A stretch of 64,000 bases of DNA from CALHVX01 sp038757945 (GTDB lineage Bacteria; Pseudomonadota; Gammaproteobacteria; Pseudomonadales; Azotimanducaceae). The notes under the pieces are model-generated. The model was not told the origin of the DNA. It was given only the letters and a program-made list of their open reading frames with translations, and did no database searches. Positions 49,789 through 58,325 of this stretch are shown here, piece by piece. Location of the stretch: positions 1 through 64,000 of the forward strand of contig JBCDGJ010000002.1 in assembly GCA_038757945.1 (NCBI GenBank). The letters are read 5' to 3'. Every line of letters starts with the position of its first letter. The first letter of the stretch is position 1. Both the position numbers and the translations under genes were made by a program.

Positions 49789-49897
49789 CGATCCCCTCGC
49801 TCCCTGATCGCTTGAGAATACCTCCCACAGGATCACGATCCCAATGCCATCCGCCGCTCCGCCTACGAGGATCTCTGTATTGCCGGTACTGCGATGA

Positions 49898-50278
49898 TCC
49901 CCGAGCCTCGGGGATTCAGAGCCGCTGGTCGGCGCGCTATACAAGCACGACTGCAACAACTATCGGGTTGCAGAAGACCGCGAGACACTACGCATCCTGG
50001 TCCGGGCGGCGAAAGAAGGCAGCCGCGTGCTGAAGGCACTCGGCTACGGGCGGCACCAGCCCTTCGAGTTCACGCTCTTCAACTGGTCTCCGGAAGTCTT
50101 CAGCAGGATGGGGGTCAGAGGTCTGTGCGCCAGCAAGTTCGCCGAGGTGGCCTTTGCCATGCATGCAGCGGTGGCCCGGGACGAAATGGCGGAGCTTACG
50201 CAGGAACTCCGGCAGCTGATCGCAACGACGGAAGTTCAGACCCCGAACATCGATGCGCTGAGCCAGTTTGTGAGCTGA
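49898..50278 (+). pseudogene. Remnant of a ketopantoate reductase-like protein (C-terminal domain only)
   Basis: An open frame of 126 codons begins right after a TGA at 49895 and matches only the C-terminal helical domain of PanE/ApbA-type reductases: VARDEMAELTQELRQLIATT then QTPNIDAL, where family members have DE, RxL and TPxxDAL. The N-terminal NADPH-binding GxGxxG half is missing. The only start within it is GTG 50027, giving 83 residues. The rest of the gene was probably lost when the NHase operon came to lie here. Confidence 0.55.
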
Positions 50279-50452
50279 GCGCGGACGTCAGCGGCGCCCT
50301 CCGGTTCAAGACCAGCCAGCGCGCGCGCACGGAGCACCGCCCGGCGTTCTGAAGCGGCTACGCGTCCGCCGTCACGATCCAGCAGCTGGCCCCAAGCTTG
50401 AGGCCATCCGGCTGCTCGTAAGGACGCAGCGCGTCAGCAGCCTGGCAGCCGT

Positions 50453-51052
50453 TCACTGGTTATCGTCGTCTGCGGCGGACAGCTCCGTACCGTCCGCGGA
50501 ACCCTGCACGGTCTTCAGCTTCTTCAGCAGCACGTACACCGCGCCCGTGCCGCCCTGCCGCGGCAGCGCCGAATGAAAGGCGATGACCTCCGGCAGGTGC
50601 TCGAGCCAATGAGCGACGTAGCTCTTCAGCCGCGCCGGGGTCGGGCTGCGCTCACCGCGCCCATGGGCAATGAGAAGCGCCCGGCGGCCGAGGCCACGCT
50701 CATGACGGACGAACCGGAACAGCGCCTGCCGGGCTTCCGCGACCGTCAGGCCATGCAGGTCCAGGTCGGCACCAATGCGGTAATTCCCGGCACGCAGCTT
50801 GTCGAACACGGCGGTCTGCACGCCATTCTGCTTCCAGGCAATCACCGCATGGGGATCAACCGGCGGCACCTCACCCTCCGTCAGCGGATTGCGCTGGGCT
50901 TCGCTTTCGATTCCCAGCGCCGCTGCGCGGCGGGCCGCTTCGGTAGCAGCGCTCACCCCCGTAACCGCGTCGGCGGGAACCTTGCGCCGCGCCGGTGCCA
51001 GCGGCACGACATCGGCCATAGCCTTGGCAAACTCGTCGTCAGAATCACTCAT
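50453..51052 (-). CDS. Smr-domain protein
   Basis: The 199-residue protein ends with a Smr domain: ADLDLHGLTVAEARQALFRFVR, ALLIAHGRGERS, and VIAFHSALPRQGGTGAVYVLLKK, where DLHG and HGRG are the nuclease-type signatures. The N-terminal half is Ala/Arg-rich. Smr proteins of the SmrA/SmrB class nick RNA or DNA; SmrB rescues collided ribosomes. It overlaps the PhyH gene by 4 bp, so the two share a transcript. Confidence 0.9.
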   Translation of the reverse strand: MSDSDDEFAKAMADVVPLAPARRKVPADAVTGVSAATEAARRAAALGIESEAQRNPLTEGEVPPVDPHAVIAWKQNGVQTAVFDKLRAGNYRIGADLDLHGLTVAEARQALFRFVRHERGLGRRALLIAHGRGERSPTPARLKSYVAHWLEHLPEVIAFHSALPRQGGTGAVYVLLKKLKTVQGSADGTELSAADDDNQ

Positions 51053-51834
51053 GAGGCCACCGGTACGCTCTCGTAGATCGCAGAACGGGTACCAGGGATC
51101 GGCTTGTTTCCGCTCCGATGATAGGTGAACACGCAGGACAGCTTGACGGCATCCGTCGCGTTGCGGCCGGCCGCGTGGAAGGTGCGGCAGTGGAACAGCA
51201 ACGCATCCCCCGGTTCGAGCTCGACAGCAACTGCGCGCTCGATGAGCGCCCGGTTGTCCGGCAGCTCCGGGCGCAGGAACAGCGCGCGGTCGAGGCGTCC
51301 CCGGTCGATGGACATGGAATGGCTGCCGGGAATCACGCGCAGCGCACCGTTTTCCGCCGTTTCCTGACCAAGCGCAAGCCACACGGAGATCAGCTCCGGA
51401 AGGTCGAAGGACCAGTAGCGGATGTCCTGATGCCACTGGGTTTCGCTCGAGAAGCCTGGCGCTTTCGTCATCACGCAGTTGTGGTGACACTGCGAGACCA
51501 GCCAGTCTCGAGCGCCGCTCACGGCCGCGAGCTGATCGCCTACCTCCGAACCGGTTGCCCAAGCCCGGTAGGCCGGATGCCGGCCGAACGCATACAGCAG
51601 CCGCCGCGGCGTGTTCCCGCCCTGAGCACCGCGATCGGCGGGCGCGCCCGGATAGCCGACCTCCGCCTCATATTCAACCGGCGCGGCAAGCGGCTCGAGT
51701 GCCTGAGCGGCCAGCGCCTTGAGCTCCGCGACCCGGTCCGGCTCGAGGAGCTGGCGCACGACGATATAGCCGTCTCGCTCAAACCGCTCGCGAGCAGCGT
51801 TCGGGGAGTCAGTCCTGGAAGTGTCAGCGGTCAT
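51049..51834 (-). CDS. Phytanoyl-CoA dioxygenase family protein
   Basis: The 261-residue protein has the PhyH double-stranded beta helix: QWHQDIRYW for the His-x-Asp metal pair, distal His in CRTFHAAGRNATD and Arg nearby for 2-oxoglutarate. The start is ATG 51834. Members hydroxylate fatty acyl groups or metabolites. It overlaps the smr gene by 4 bp. Substrate unknown. Confidence 0.9.
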   Translation of the reverse strand: MTADTSRTDSPNAARERFERDGYIVVRQLLEPDRVAELKALAAQALEPLAAPVEYEAEVGYPGAPADRGAQGGNTPRRLLYAFGRHPAYRAWATGSEVGDQLAAVSGARDWLVSQCHHNCVMTKAPGFSSETQWHQDIRYWSFDLPELISVWLALGQETAENGALRVIPGSHSMSIDRGRLDRALFLRPELPDNRALIERAVAVELEPGDALLFHCRTFHAAGRNATDAVKLSCVFTYHRSGNKPIPGTRSAIYESVPVAS

Positions 51835-51891
51835 GCTTGATCCGGGGTGCCGGAGCACCGGTGCTAAAGGCGTTCAATGATGTCTGGTTCG

Positions 51892-52173
51892 TTAGAGCGT
51901 GACGTCGTGCAGCGGTTTGCGATTCACCGTCACGGCGAGCCGGCCACTTGACGCCCAGAACCGCGCCTCGATGTAGTGGTGCTCTTCCCACTGCAATTCA
52001 ACGTTGGTCCAGACGTACTGTGGCTCCGCGTCCTGTGCCGGACGCTCCTTGCGGATCAGCCCGTCGAGCCAGAGCCGCAAGGTGCCGGCGTCGGATACAT
52101 CGAGACAGAACGGTCGCCCGCGGTGCTCGAAAGCGAAGGATCGCGCGCTGGCGTCAGACGGCACTGCGGACAT
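51892..52173 (-). CDS. Hypothetical protein, 93 residues
   Basis: The short protein from ATG 52173 (a GTG at 52194 is an alternative) has a strand-rich profile, AFEHRGRPFCLDVSDAGTLRLWLDGLIRKER, YVWTNVELQWEEHHYIEARFWASS. It has no signal peptide or membrane segment and no family that I recognise. It is 57 bp upstream of the PhyH gene on the same strand. The codon pattern is as expected for the genome, so it is probably real. Confidence 0.6.
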   Translation of the reverse strand: MSAVPSDASARSFAFEHRGRPFCLDVSDAGTLRLWLDGLIRKERPAQDAEPQYVWTNVELQWEEHHYIEARFWASSGRLAVTVNRKPLHDVTL

Positions 52174-52286
52174 AGTCGTAACCAAAAGTAACACTACCCA
52201 ATTATGCGTTGCTGCCGCGGCACCCGCCAGCAGAGCCCAGCAGCGTACCGGCGGGCTGGCAGCACCGCGGGGTTCCTGGCTGCAGC

Positions 52287-53432
52287 TCAGCTGTCGAACA
52301 GATCGCCCTGGCGGGATTCGGCCGTTCTCCGTGCACGATGGCGCGGCTCCGGCGGCTGGAACAGGTCCGTTCGCAGCCGCGGCAGCAGGTCCTCCTGCAG
52401 CCCGGCTTTGCGGGCCGCCGTGCGGAACCGTTGCCCGATCAGGGCTGCGACGGGGCCCGTCCCGCGCATCCGCTCACCCCAGCGCGATCGGTACAGCGCG
52501 CCGCCACGCGTGTCACGCACCGCGTTCAGCACCCGCTCGGCGCGGTCCGGGAAGTGCACGGTCAACCACTCGCTGAACAGCGGCGCAACTTCCAGCGGCA
52601 ACCGTAGCAGTATGTAGTTGAGTGCACGGGCCCCAGAAGCCGCTGCTGCCTCGACCATGGCCTCGAGTTCGGCGTCGTTGATGAACGGAATGATCGGCGC
52701 GAGCATTGCTCCCGTCGGCACTCCGGCCGCAGAGAGCTCCCGCAGAATCCTGAGCCGTTTCTGCGGCGCCGCCGTGCGCGGCTCGAGCCGCGCCTTCAGC
52801 GTCGTGTCGAGCGTGGTGAGGCTGACCATGACCTTGACCAGCCCCAGCTCAGCGAGCGCACTGAGCAGATCCAGATCCCGCAGCACCAGCGCGCCCTTGG
52901 TGACGATGCTGACCGGATGGCGGTGCGCCAGGAGCACCTCGAGGAGCTGGCGCATGATCTGCTGCTCCCCTTCGAGCGGCTGATAGGGATCGGTATGGGT
53001 GCCGATCGCGATCGGCGCCACCGCATAGCCAGGCGTCGAAAGCGCTGTCTCGAGGCGTTCAGCAGCATTGGTTTTGGCGTAGAGCTCCCGTTCGAAGTCA
53101 ACACCGGGGGAGAGGTCCAGGTAGGCGTGAGTCGGTCGCGCAAAGCAGTAGATGCAGCCGTGCTCACACCCCCGGTAGGGATTGATGGACCGATCGAAAG
53201 GGATGTCCGGCGACCGGTTACGGGTAATGATGGTGCGCGCGGTTTCGACGGTCACACGCACCCGGTTGGCGGCCAGCGCCTCATGCTCGGCCGCTTCGTC
53301 GAGCTCGCTGACCAGCGGCAGGTAGCGCGGCGCTGGGGCGCTCTGAGCGCCGAGCCCCTTGATCGGCGCAGCCGGGCGCACCGGACGGGAGTCCGGGGCA
53401 GGTGCTGGAGTTCGCTGGTCTTCGGTAGACAT
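52287..53432 (-). CDS. PA0069-family radical SAM protein
   Basis: The 381-residue protein has a radical SAM cluster CEHGCIYCFARP, with three Cys spaced CxxxCxxC, and SPB photolyase-like neighbours SINPYRGC and GTHTDPYQPLEGE. It belongs to the PA0069-like group (relatives of spore photoproduct lyase). A LexA box touches the start codon, so the gene is probably SOS-induced, consistent with a DNA-repair role. The reaction is unknown. The C-terminal ~70 residues are basic. Confidence 0.92.
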   Translation of the reverse strand: MSTEDQRTPAPAPDSRPVRPAAPIKGLGAQSAPAPRYLPLVSELDEAAEHEALAANRVRVTVETARTIITRNRSPDIPFDRSINPYRGCEHGCIYCFARPTHAYLDLSPGVDFERELYAKTNAAERLETALSTPGYAVAPIAIGTHTDPYQPLEGEQQIMRQLLEVLLAHRHPVSIVTKGALVLRDLDLLSALAELGLVKVMVSLTTLDTTLKARLEPRTAAPQKRLRILRELSAAGVPTGAMLAPIIPFINDAELEAMVEAAAASGARALNYILLRLPLEVAPLFSEWLTVHFPDRAERVLNAVRDTRGGALYRSRWGERMRGTGPVAALIGQRFRTAARKAGLQEDLLPRLRTDLFQPPEPRHRARRTAESRQGDLFDS

Positions 53433-53452
53433 TACTGTATATTTATACAGTA
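53433..53452. promoter_or_regulatory. LexA (SOS) box
   Basis: TACTGTATATTTATACAGTA differs from the E. coli consensus TACTGTATATATATACAGTA at a single central base and keeps both CTGT/ACAG half sites. It ends one base before the ATG (minus) of the PA0069-like gene at 53432, so bound LexA would block its transcription or initiation. The divergent zinc-protease gene starts 64 bp away and could also be affected. Confidence 0.9.
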
Positions 53453-53516
53453 TCCCGTCGATTGCCAGCTATTTAGACTAGCGCGCCATGCAACCCCGCC
53501 CGCCTGCTGACAGGCC

Positions 53517-54326
53517 ATGAAACCCCTCCCACCGTCCCGGCAGCGCGCCGGCGCAGCCCAGCGCCGTAGCAGAATTTGCGGCCAATGGACCGTGCTGCTG
53601 ACGCTCGGGCTGCTTGCCGGCTGCCAGCAGCTCGGTCGGCAGCAGGCCGACGGCACCATGACCGCCCTGCACGAGGATCTCTCCACACTGACCGGTGCGG
53701 TGGTGTCCACGCAGGCCTCCGTCGCGGAAATGGATGAACGCGCCGCAGCGCGGGACGCAACGCTCAGCACTGAGCTGGAAACCCTGAAGCGACGGCTCGC
53801 CGGCCTGCCGCGGCAGCTCGAAAACCTGTGTCCACCCGCCAGCACCGAAAGCGACGCCGCGCAGTGTGAGGAACGCCCGACGATCATCAACGATCAGGGC
53901 CGGCTGCTGCTCGGCGGGCTGGAGGAAGTCTGGCTCGATCCGCCAGGCGTCACCATGGTCGCCCGCATGGATACCGGCGCCGACTCGAGCTCGGTCAACG
54001 CCCAGAACCTGCAGGAATTCGAGCGTGATGGTGACGACTGGGTCCGCTTCGACTGGGTGATCCGCGACAACGTGTACACCGTCGAGCGGCCCATCGAACG
54101 CTACGTTCGGGTAATCCAGCAGGCCGACCCCGAGGGCACCCGGCGACCCGTCGTGGCGCTGCGGCTGAAGATCGGCACCACGGACGACCGGTTTGAGTTT
54201 ACGCTTGCCGATCGTTCGCATCTGGAATACCAGATGATTCTCGGCCGCAACTTTCTGACCAATGTGGCGGTTGTCGATGTCGGCCAGCAGTTTGTGCAGC
54301 CCCGGGCCGAGCCGACGAGCCCCTGA
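53517..54326 (+). CDS. Secreted/lipoprotein-like ATP-dependent zinc protease family protein (RimK-associated)
   Basis: The 269-residue product has a hydrophobic segment with a possible lipobox (LTLGLLAGC) and a short coiled-coil region before the PF05618 domain (~130-260): VARMDTGADSSSVNAQNL, an aspartic-protease-like DTGA motif, and MILGRNFLTNVAVVDVG. It leads a conserved trio with a UUP1-type 7TM protein and a glutamate-ligase-like ATP-grasp protein. Family members of this trio are linked to osmoadaptation in some bacteria; their chemistry is not established. Confidence 0.88.
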   Translation: MKPLPPSRQRAGAAQRRSRICGQWTVLLTLGLLAGCQQLGRQQADGTMTALHEDLSTLTGAVVSTQASVAEMDERAAARDATLSTELETLKRRLAGLPRQLENLCPPASTESDAAQCEERPTIINDQGRLLLGGLEEVWLDPPGVTMVARMDTGADSSSVNAQNLQEFERDGDDWVRFDWVIRDNVYTVERPIERYVRVIQQADPEGTRRPVVALRLKIGTTDDRFEFTLADRSHLEYQMILGRNFLTNVAVVDVGQQFVQPRAEPTSP

Positions 54327-54467
54327 TCCGACGCGTAACGGGAGCCGGTCGCGCAGCACGGGCTTCGAGATGCTGCCACCCCTTGCCCTCAACGCAGCAA
54401 TAACCGACCGTTAGCTCGACCGCCGATTTCGAACGCCGCACCGCAGAGACGTCAGACGACAAACGCC

Positions 54468-56036
54468 ATGGAACGCACCGGCCCCTTTCTGTTTCTCGTG
54501 ATCCTGCTGTTTCTGGCCGGGGCCAGCGCGGCGATCTATCGGCACGGCAGCTACGGCATGCCCTATCTGCCAGGCACCGAGCAGGGCGTCTGGGAAATCG
54601 AAGCCCGCATCCGCTACACGGCTACGCAGCCACAGACCAAAGTTCGGCTGACCCTGCCCACGCAGCAGAGCGGACTGCGGACAATCCGCGAGAGCACGGC
54701 GTCCTCCGGCTTCGGGTTCTACACCGAATCCAGCAAGAACGCCGATCAGACGACGGCAAATTGGAGCAAGAGTGATGCCGCAGGCCAGCAGCTGCTCTTC
54801 TATCAGCTCAACCTGCTGGAAGATCCCGAGTACACCGTCCCGGTCAGGCCACCCGGGCCGCTGCAACAGCCAACCTGGGTGGAGCCCTACCGTACGGCGG
54901 CCAGCGAAGTGCTGGATACGCTGCGCCCGCAGTCGGCGGACGCCCGTAGCCTCGCCGAGCAGATCCGCACCGCGCTGCGCACGGTACCGCTCGATCAGAA
55001 TCTGGCCCTGCTGCTCAGCAACTACAACCGGCCGGACCGCGACGCCGCCGCGGAGCTTGCGGCACGCGCGGAGCTGATCGCCGACCTGCTGAACGAGGCC
55101 GGGTATGCAGCGCAGGAGGTACAGGTACTGGTGCTGGAGGATGGCATCAGGCGGCAAACACTATCCCCGCACGTCCGGGTCTGGGACGGCGAGCAATGGC
55201 TGCTGCTCGATCCGAGCGCCCGGGTTGTCAACGACCAAGCCGCATCGGTGCTGTGGCAGCCCCGCGATGCCGGCGTGCTCGAGGTGACCGGCGGCAGCAA
55301 CAGCAATCTGACCTTCTCAGTGATCCGCCAGGTCCGCTCCGCGCTCGACGTTGCGGTCGAAGGACAGGAACGCGCGCAGTTTTCCCTGTACAGCCTGCCG
55401 ATCGCCGAACAGGGTATGTTCAAGCTGATCATGCTGCTGCCCGTGGGCGCGCTGGTGGTCGTGTTCATGCGCCTCGTCGTCGGGCTCAAAACCTCCGGCA
55501 CCTTCATGCCGATTCTGCTGGCGCTCGCCTTTCTGCAGACCGAGCTCGTGCCCGGCGTGATCAGCCTGCTGCTGGTGGTCATGCTGGGCCTGATGCTGCG
55601 CACCTATCTCTCAGCGTTGAACCTGCTGCTGGTCGCGCGTATCGCTACGCTGGTCATCCTGGTCATCGGCATCATCACCGTCGTCAGCATCATCAGCTAC
55701 GAGATGGGCCTGATCAGCGGCCTGACGATTTCCTTCTTCCCCATGATCATCCTCGCCTGGACCATCGAACGCATGGCGATCCTCTGGGAGGAAGAGGGGC
55801 CGCGCGAGGTACTGGTGCAGGGCTCGGGCTCGCTGCTGGTCGCCATTCTCGCCTTCACGCTCATGGACACCCCATCCATCAAGCACCTGGCGTTCAACTT
55901 TCCGGAGCTGCACCTGTGCGTGCTCGCGATCGTGCTGCTCCTTGGCCGCTACACGGGCTACCGGCTCAGCGAACTGATCCGCTTCGCGCCGTTCTACAAC
56001 GTCCCGGAAATTGACGAGCTCGAGCAGCTGCGCTGA
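54468..56036 (+). CDS. UUP1/inactive-transglutaminase 7TM membrane protein
   Basis: The 522-residue protein has an N-terminal membrane anchor (FLFLVILLFLAGASAAIY), a periplasmic UUP1/transglutaminase-like region (~40-300), and a C-terminal bundle of about seven membrane helices (from ~310). The transglutaminase Cys-His-Asp triad is not evident, as known for this family. It overlaps the downstream RimK-like gene (TGATG) and lies 141 bp after the zinc protease gene. The trio is likely one operon. Confidence 0.88.
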   Translation: MERTGPFLFLVILLFLAGASAAIYRHGSYGMPYLPGTEQGVWEIEARIRYTATQPQTKVRLTLPTQQSGLRTIRESTASSGFGFYTESSKNADQTTANWSKSDAAGQQLLFYQLNLLEDPEYTVPVRPPGPLQQPTWVEPYRTAASEVLDTLRPQSADARSLAEQIRTALRTVPLDQNLALLLSNYNRPDRDAAAELAARAELIADLLNEAGYAAQEVQVLVLEDGIRRQTLSPHVRVWDGEQWLLLDPSARVVNDQAASVLWQPRDAGVLEVTGGSNSNLTFSVIRQVRSALDVAVEGQERAQFSLYSLPIAEQGMFKLIMLLPVGALVVVFMRLVVGLKTSGTFMPILLALAFLQTELVPGVISLLLVVMLGLMLRTYLSALNLLLVARIATLVILVIGIITVVSIISYEMGLISGLTISFFPMIILAWTIERMAILWEEEGPREVLVQGSGSLLVAILAFTLMDTPSIKHLAFNFPELHLCVLAIVLLLGRYTGYRLSELIRFAPFYNVPEIDELEQLR

Positions 56037-57076
56037 TGGTCAGCTGGATATCCCCCTGGGCCCTGAAGCGGCGCGGCATTCTCGGCATGAACCGCCGCAA
56101 CTGCAGCTACATCCTGCGCTACAACGACCGCACGCGCTTTCCGCTCGTGGACAACAAGCTGAAGACCAAGCTGATTACCCGCCAGGCCGGGCTGAACGCA
56201 CCGCAGCTGCTGCAGGTCATCCGCCATCAGACCGAGATCGAACGTATCGAAGAACTGCTCGGCGAGCAGCCGAGCTTCGTGATCAAACCGGCCCAGGGCA
56301 GCGGCGGCAAAGGCATTCTGGTAATCACCGGCCGTGCCGGCGCGGACTACCTGAAAAGCAGCGGCAACGTCATCACCCAGACCGATCTGAAACGCCACCT
56401 GAGCAACACGCTCAGCGGTCTGCATTCCCTCGGCGGAAAGCCCGACTTCGCGATCATCGAAACGCTCGTGGTATCGACCCCAAGCCTCGCCGAACACAGC
56501 TACGAGGGGGTCCCGGATATCCGGCTGATCGTGTTCAAGGGGTATCCGGTCATGGGGATGCTGCGCCTCGCCACGGAGGATTCGGACGGTAAAGCGAACC
56601 TGCATCAGGGGGCGATCGGGGTCGGGCTCGATATTGCCACCGGACGCGGCATCGCTGCCGTGCAGTACAACCGGCCGCTTCTGCGACACCCGGATACCGG
56701 CACCGAAATCACCCACATCGAGATTCCGCACTGGCAGGAACTGCTGCGCCTGGCGGCGCGCTGCTACGAAGTCACCGGCCTCGGCTACCTCGGCTGCGAC
56801 ATCGTGCTCGACGAACACCGCGGCCCATTGCTGCTGGAGCTGAACGCCCGACCCGGGTTGAGCATTCAGCTCGCCAACAATGCCGGGCTGCTGCCCCGGT
56901 TGCGGCTGATAGAATCACAGCCGATGTTTGCGGCCACCGTTGACGAGCGCATTACCTTTGCCATGCGCCACTTCGGTGTTGCCGATGGTCCGCAGCAGGC
57001 GTCGCTGTTTGCGGCACCGAAGGACAACACGGCAGACAGCGACCCAGCGGAGCCGGACGCCCGGGCTGCCGGCTGA
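56036..57076 (+). CDS. Alpha-L-glutamate ligase-like ATP-grasp protein
   Basis: The 346-residue protein has the ATP-grasp core: FVIKPAQGSGGKGILVI (P-loop-like), HYEGV, and LGCDIVLDEHRGPLLLELNARPGLSIQLAN with the metal-binding Glu/Asn. It belongs to the RimK-like 'alpha-L-glutamate ligase-like' family (TIGR02291 group), distinct from RimK proper. It probably ligates an amino acid to a peptide or polymer. Its ATG overlaps the 7TM gene's stop. Confidence 0.92.
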   Translation: MVSWISPWALKRRGILGMNRRNCSYILRYNDRTRFPLVDNKLKTKLITRQAGLNAPQLLQVIRHQTEIERIEELLGEQPSFVIKPAQGSGGKGILVITGRAGADYLKSSGNVITQTDLKRHLSNTLSGLHSLGGKPDFAIIETLVVSTPSLAEHSYEGVPDIRLIVFKGYPVMGMLRLATEDSDGKANLHQGAIGVGLDIATGRGIAAVQYNRPLLRHPDTGTEITHIEIPHWQELLRLAARCYEVTGLGYLGCDIVLDEHRGPLLLELNARPGLSIQLANNAGLLPRLRLIESQPMFAATVDERITFAMRHFGVADGPQQASLFAAPKDNTADSDPAEPDARAAG

Positions 57077-57188
57077 ACGCACGCTACCCCTGGCGCGGCC
57101 GGTCGCGCTCGGGCAGCCGCCACCAATCCGAGGACCCCGTGCGCGATGGCACGGTTCCGGGCTTCATCACAGCGAGAGAGGATCCACC

Positions 57189-57491
57189 ATGCTTGTTATC
57201 ACCGCCCGCATCAGCGCCAGCGCCGACGCCATCAACGCCCTGACTCCGGCCATTGCCGCCATGGAGCAGGCCAGCCGCGCGGAAGAAGGCTGCTTCGACT
57301 ACACCTTCTGCCGGGAAATCAACGACCCGAACACGATCCGCATCGTTGAACGCTGGGAATCGGAAGCGGCGCTCAAGGCCCACTTCGTAACGCCACACAT
57401 GGCCGAGTTTCAGGCCGCGATGGCGCAGCACGAGCTGGGCGGCGTCGAGGTGAGTGCCTTCGAGGCCACCGAGGTCCCCTTCCCGGCATGA
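57189..57491 (+). CDS. Antibiotic biosynthesis monooxygenase-domain protein
   Basis: The 100-residue protein is a single ABM ferredoxin-like domain: LVITARISASADAINALTPAI, EEGCFDYTFCRE and IRIVERWESEAALKAHF. The start at ATG 57189 follows GAGAGAGG. It overlaps the MoxR gene by 4 bp (ATGA), so it heads a three-gene unit. ABM domains act as small-molecule monooxygenases or binders; the target is unknown. Confidence 0.88.
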   Translation: MLVITARISASADAINALTPAIAAMEQASRAEEGCFDYTFCREINDPNTIRIVERWESEAALKAHFVTPHMAEFQAAMAQHELGGVEVSAFEATEVPFPA

Positions 57492-58306
57492 TCGGATCAA
57501 CCGCCGCGCCGGACACCTCGCGACCCTACTACGAACCGGTCAGCGACGAGGTCGAGGTCTTCAAGGCGGCCTTCGCCGCGCGCCTGCCGGTGCTGCTGAA
57601 AGGGCCCACGGGCTGCGGCAAGACCCGCTTCGTGGAAGCCATGACCTGGGAGCTGTTCACCGACCGGCCGGAGCAGCGCCTGACCACAATCGCCTGTCAC
57701 GAGGACCTGACCGCGACCGATCTCGTCGGTCGCTACCTGCTGCTTGGCAACGAAACCCGCTGGAACGACGGCCCGCTGACCCGTGCCGTCCGGGACGGCG
57801 GCATCTGCTACCTGGACGAAGTGGTCGAAGCGCGTAAGGACACGACGGTGCTGATTCATGCGCTGACGGACCATCGACGCATCCTGCCCATCGAAAAAAC
57901 CGGCGAGCTGGTGCACGCGCACGAAGATTTCCTGCTGGTGATCTCCTACAACCCCGGCTATCAGAGCGTGCTGAAGGATCTGAAACCGAGCACGCGGCAG
58001 CGCTTCGTCAGCCTCGAGTTCGATTATCCGGAGGCCGAGCTCGAAACCCGGATCATCGCCCACGAAAGCGGCGTTGATGTGACGACCGCGGAGCGCCTTG
58101 CGGTCATCGGCGTGAAGGTCCGCAACCTGCGCGAGCACGGGTTCGAGGAAGGGGTGAGCACGCGCCTGCTCATCTACACCGCCAACCTCATCCGCGGCGG
58201 CATAGCGCCTCGCCGCGCCGCGCAGAGCGCGATCGTCAGCGCCGTCGCCGATGACCCGACGGTCCAGAGCGCGGTTGCCGACATCGTCGACGCGGTGCTG
58301 CCCTGA
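57488..58306 (+). CDS. MoxR-family AAA+ ATPase (NorQ/CbbQ-like)
   Basis: The 272-residue ATPase has Walker A GPTGCGKT, Walker B ICYLDEVVEAR, and sensor region SYNPGYQSVLKDLKPSTRQRFV characteristic of the NorQ/CbbQ/NirQ branch. These work with a VWA-domain partner to activate metalloenzymes such as nitric oxide reductase or Rubisco. The partner follows at 58326. No norCB or cbbLS genes lie in the window, so the client is unknown. Confidence 0.93.
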   Translation: MIGSTAAPDTSRPYYEPVSDEVEVFKAAFAARLPVLLKGPTGCGKTRFVEAMTWELFTDRPEQRLTTIACHEDLTATDLVGRYLLLGNETRWNDGPLTRAVRDGGICYLDEVVEARKDTTVLIHALTDHRRILPIEKTGELVHAHEDFLLVISYNPGYQSVLKDLKPSTRQRFVSLEFDYPEAELETRIIAHESGVDVTTAERLAVIGVKVRNLREHGFEEGVSTRLLIYTANLIRGGIAPRRAAQSAIVSAVADDPTVQSAVADIVDAVLP

Positions 58307-58325
58307 GCACCGGCTGGAAATCGCC

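Noticed and set aside
49894..50352. 152-codon plus frame starting at 49894
   Set aside because: Arg/Gly-rich with no homology; the overlapping frame carrying the ketopantoate reductase C-terminal domain is the better reading.
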